A stretch of DNA of 64,000 nt from the NCBI GenBank assembly GCA_963971405.1, contig OZ020486.1, positions 35,549,419 through 35,613,418 of the forward strand, written 5' to 3'. A program made the translations under genes and the position numbers. The stretch's first letter is position 1. Each line of letters starts with the position of its first letter. Under the pieces are notes generated by a model, which searched no databases, had not been told where the DNA came from, and worked only from the letters and a program-made list of their open reading frames with translations. This DNA comes from Psococerastis gibbosa (lineage: Eukaryota; Arthropoda; Insecta; Psocodea; Psocidae). Positions 63,275 to 64,000 of the stretch are shown here, one piece after another.

Positions 63275-63521
63275 TTATTTAAACAAAAAGCTGTATGGAT
63301 ATCCATGAGCCTTAGACCTGAAAATAGTAAGTACAAGACTGAAAAATACAGCATATAAAATTAATCCGATGACAGCGAATGTACGTCGCTTGCGAACTTC
63401 GCCTTTCTTCTGGGCAGCTTCCGTCATCAAAATCATGCCAAGAACAATGAGTCCATCTACACAATCTGTTAAGGAATTTATGCAATTAGTAATAACGAAG
63501 TCTTGATATGCAGTAGAATAT
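63275..63521 (-). CDS. MAGT1: OST3/OST6-family (MAGT1/TUSC3, fly Ostgamma) last coding exon, partial
   Basis: Encodes the C-terminal membrane end of the oligosaccharyltransferase subunit that, in its lumenal thioredoxin-like domain (not in this window), helps glycosylate cysteine-proximal sites. The minus-strand frame reads YSTAYQDFVITNCINSLTD, LIVLGMILMTEAAQ, KRRTFAVIGLILYAVFFSLV and LTIFRSKAHGYPYSFLFK. The final IFRSK-x-HGYPYSFL block is the hallmark of MAGT1/TUSC3, and LGMxLxxEAA precedes it in both. Two membrane segments are visible. The 5' edge is set by AATTAG/A at 63,522, a weak acceptor, so it could be shifted. All upstream exons are beyond 64,000. AATAAA overlaps the stop codon. Confidence 0.9.
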
Positions 63522-63529
63522 CTAATTAG

Positions 63530-64000
63530 GCCTACGTATACTAATATTGCCAATATAGGGCTATTAAGTTACACCAGTTGAGCCCTTACGAACATTCGCA
63601 GTGTTTTTTATTCTGAATTAAAAAAATAATGAATTGAATCTGAACCCTTTAAAAAGAATATGAGATATTTGGTGGATTCCCGGCGTTCTAAGGAAAGAGT
63701 AGAGATACCCCACATGTGTCGTTTCGTGCACTTATTATCTGTGCATATTAAGTCCAGCGGGAATATAGGGAAGGATGAAAGGTGGATTTCTACCTCCTAA
63801 CAATTAACATGTGATTAGGTTAGATTGTATTCTTTTGTTACAAGTAGGTATTATAGTTACTAGTAGGCTATTTTAAAATATTTATTAGTTTGTTATCTTT
63901 TTGTAAACCCTATTACATTGTTTAGGTTTGTTAACCTTTTTGTCTTTTATACGATCAATAAAAATTATATAACAGGTATCAGACGATTTATGATAAACAT
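63530..64000. other. Presumed intron of the MAGT1-like gene
   Basis: No further exon of the OST3/OST6 protein is recognisable on the minus strand, so the preceding exon must lie beyond the window. Confidence 0.55.

Noticed and set aside
63522-63553. Start of the MAGT1-like gene at 63,553
   Set aside because: The codon there is TTG, the extra residues do not fit the family, and the lumenal thioredoxin domain must be encoded upstream beyond the window.

Overview
The window is animal genomic DNA, most likely from an arthropod and perhaps a hemipteran insect. It is AT-rich, has short coding exons split by large introns with consensus splice sites, and is crowded with small DNA transposons, tRNA-related SINEs and broken LINEs. 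Three protein-coding genes can be assembled by exon/phase matching. The insect placement rests only on the style of the proteins and repeats (including many copies of a TAGGCCTA motif) and is tentative.

Layout. Positions 1-34,600 contain no gene that I can support. They hold nested transposons, two SINE families with a tRNA-like module, LINE 3' ends and palindromic MITEs. Positions 34,642-59,601 (+) carry a 14-exon gene for a 1,472-residue RhoGAP of the ARHGAP6/ARHGAP36 family. Its introns are loaded with the same mobile elements and one intron has a GC donor. Positions 60,815-62,696 (+) carry a complete 3-exon gene for SRD5A3 (polyprenol reductase, 303 residues). Positions 63,275-about 63,521 (-) are the last coding exon of an OST3/OST6-family gene (MAGT1/TUSC3; fly Ostgamma), whose upstream exons lie outside the window.

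Function. The RhoGAP should switch off Rho-family GTPases and act on actin. SRD5A3 makes dolichol, the lipid carrier of the N-glycan precursor, and OST3/MAGT1 is a subunit of the oligosaccharyltransferase that moves that glycan to protein. These two are convergent neighbours in the same ER pathway.

Mobile elements. The strongest novel structure is layered insertion, readable because target-site duplications survive. At 644-1,570 a hAT-like element sits in an older repeat, a SINE sits in the hAT element, and a second small hAT element sits in the SINE. At 29,571-30,812 a 5'-truncated LINE with a 15-bp duplication has split a palindromic MITE that itself hosts another MITE. A family of almost fully palindromic 100-140 bp elements with 3-bp duplications and a shared core recurs at least five times. 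Family names for these elements come from duplication length and terminal repeats only, since no element here encodes an intact transposase.
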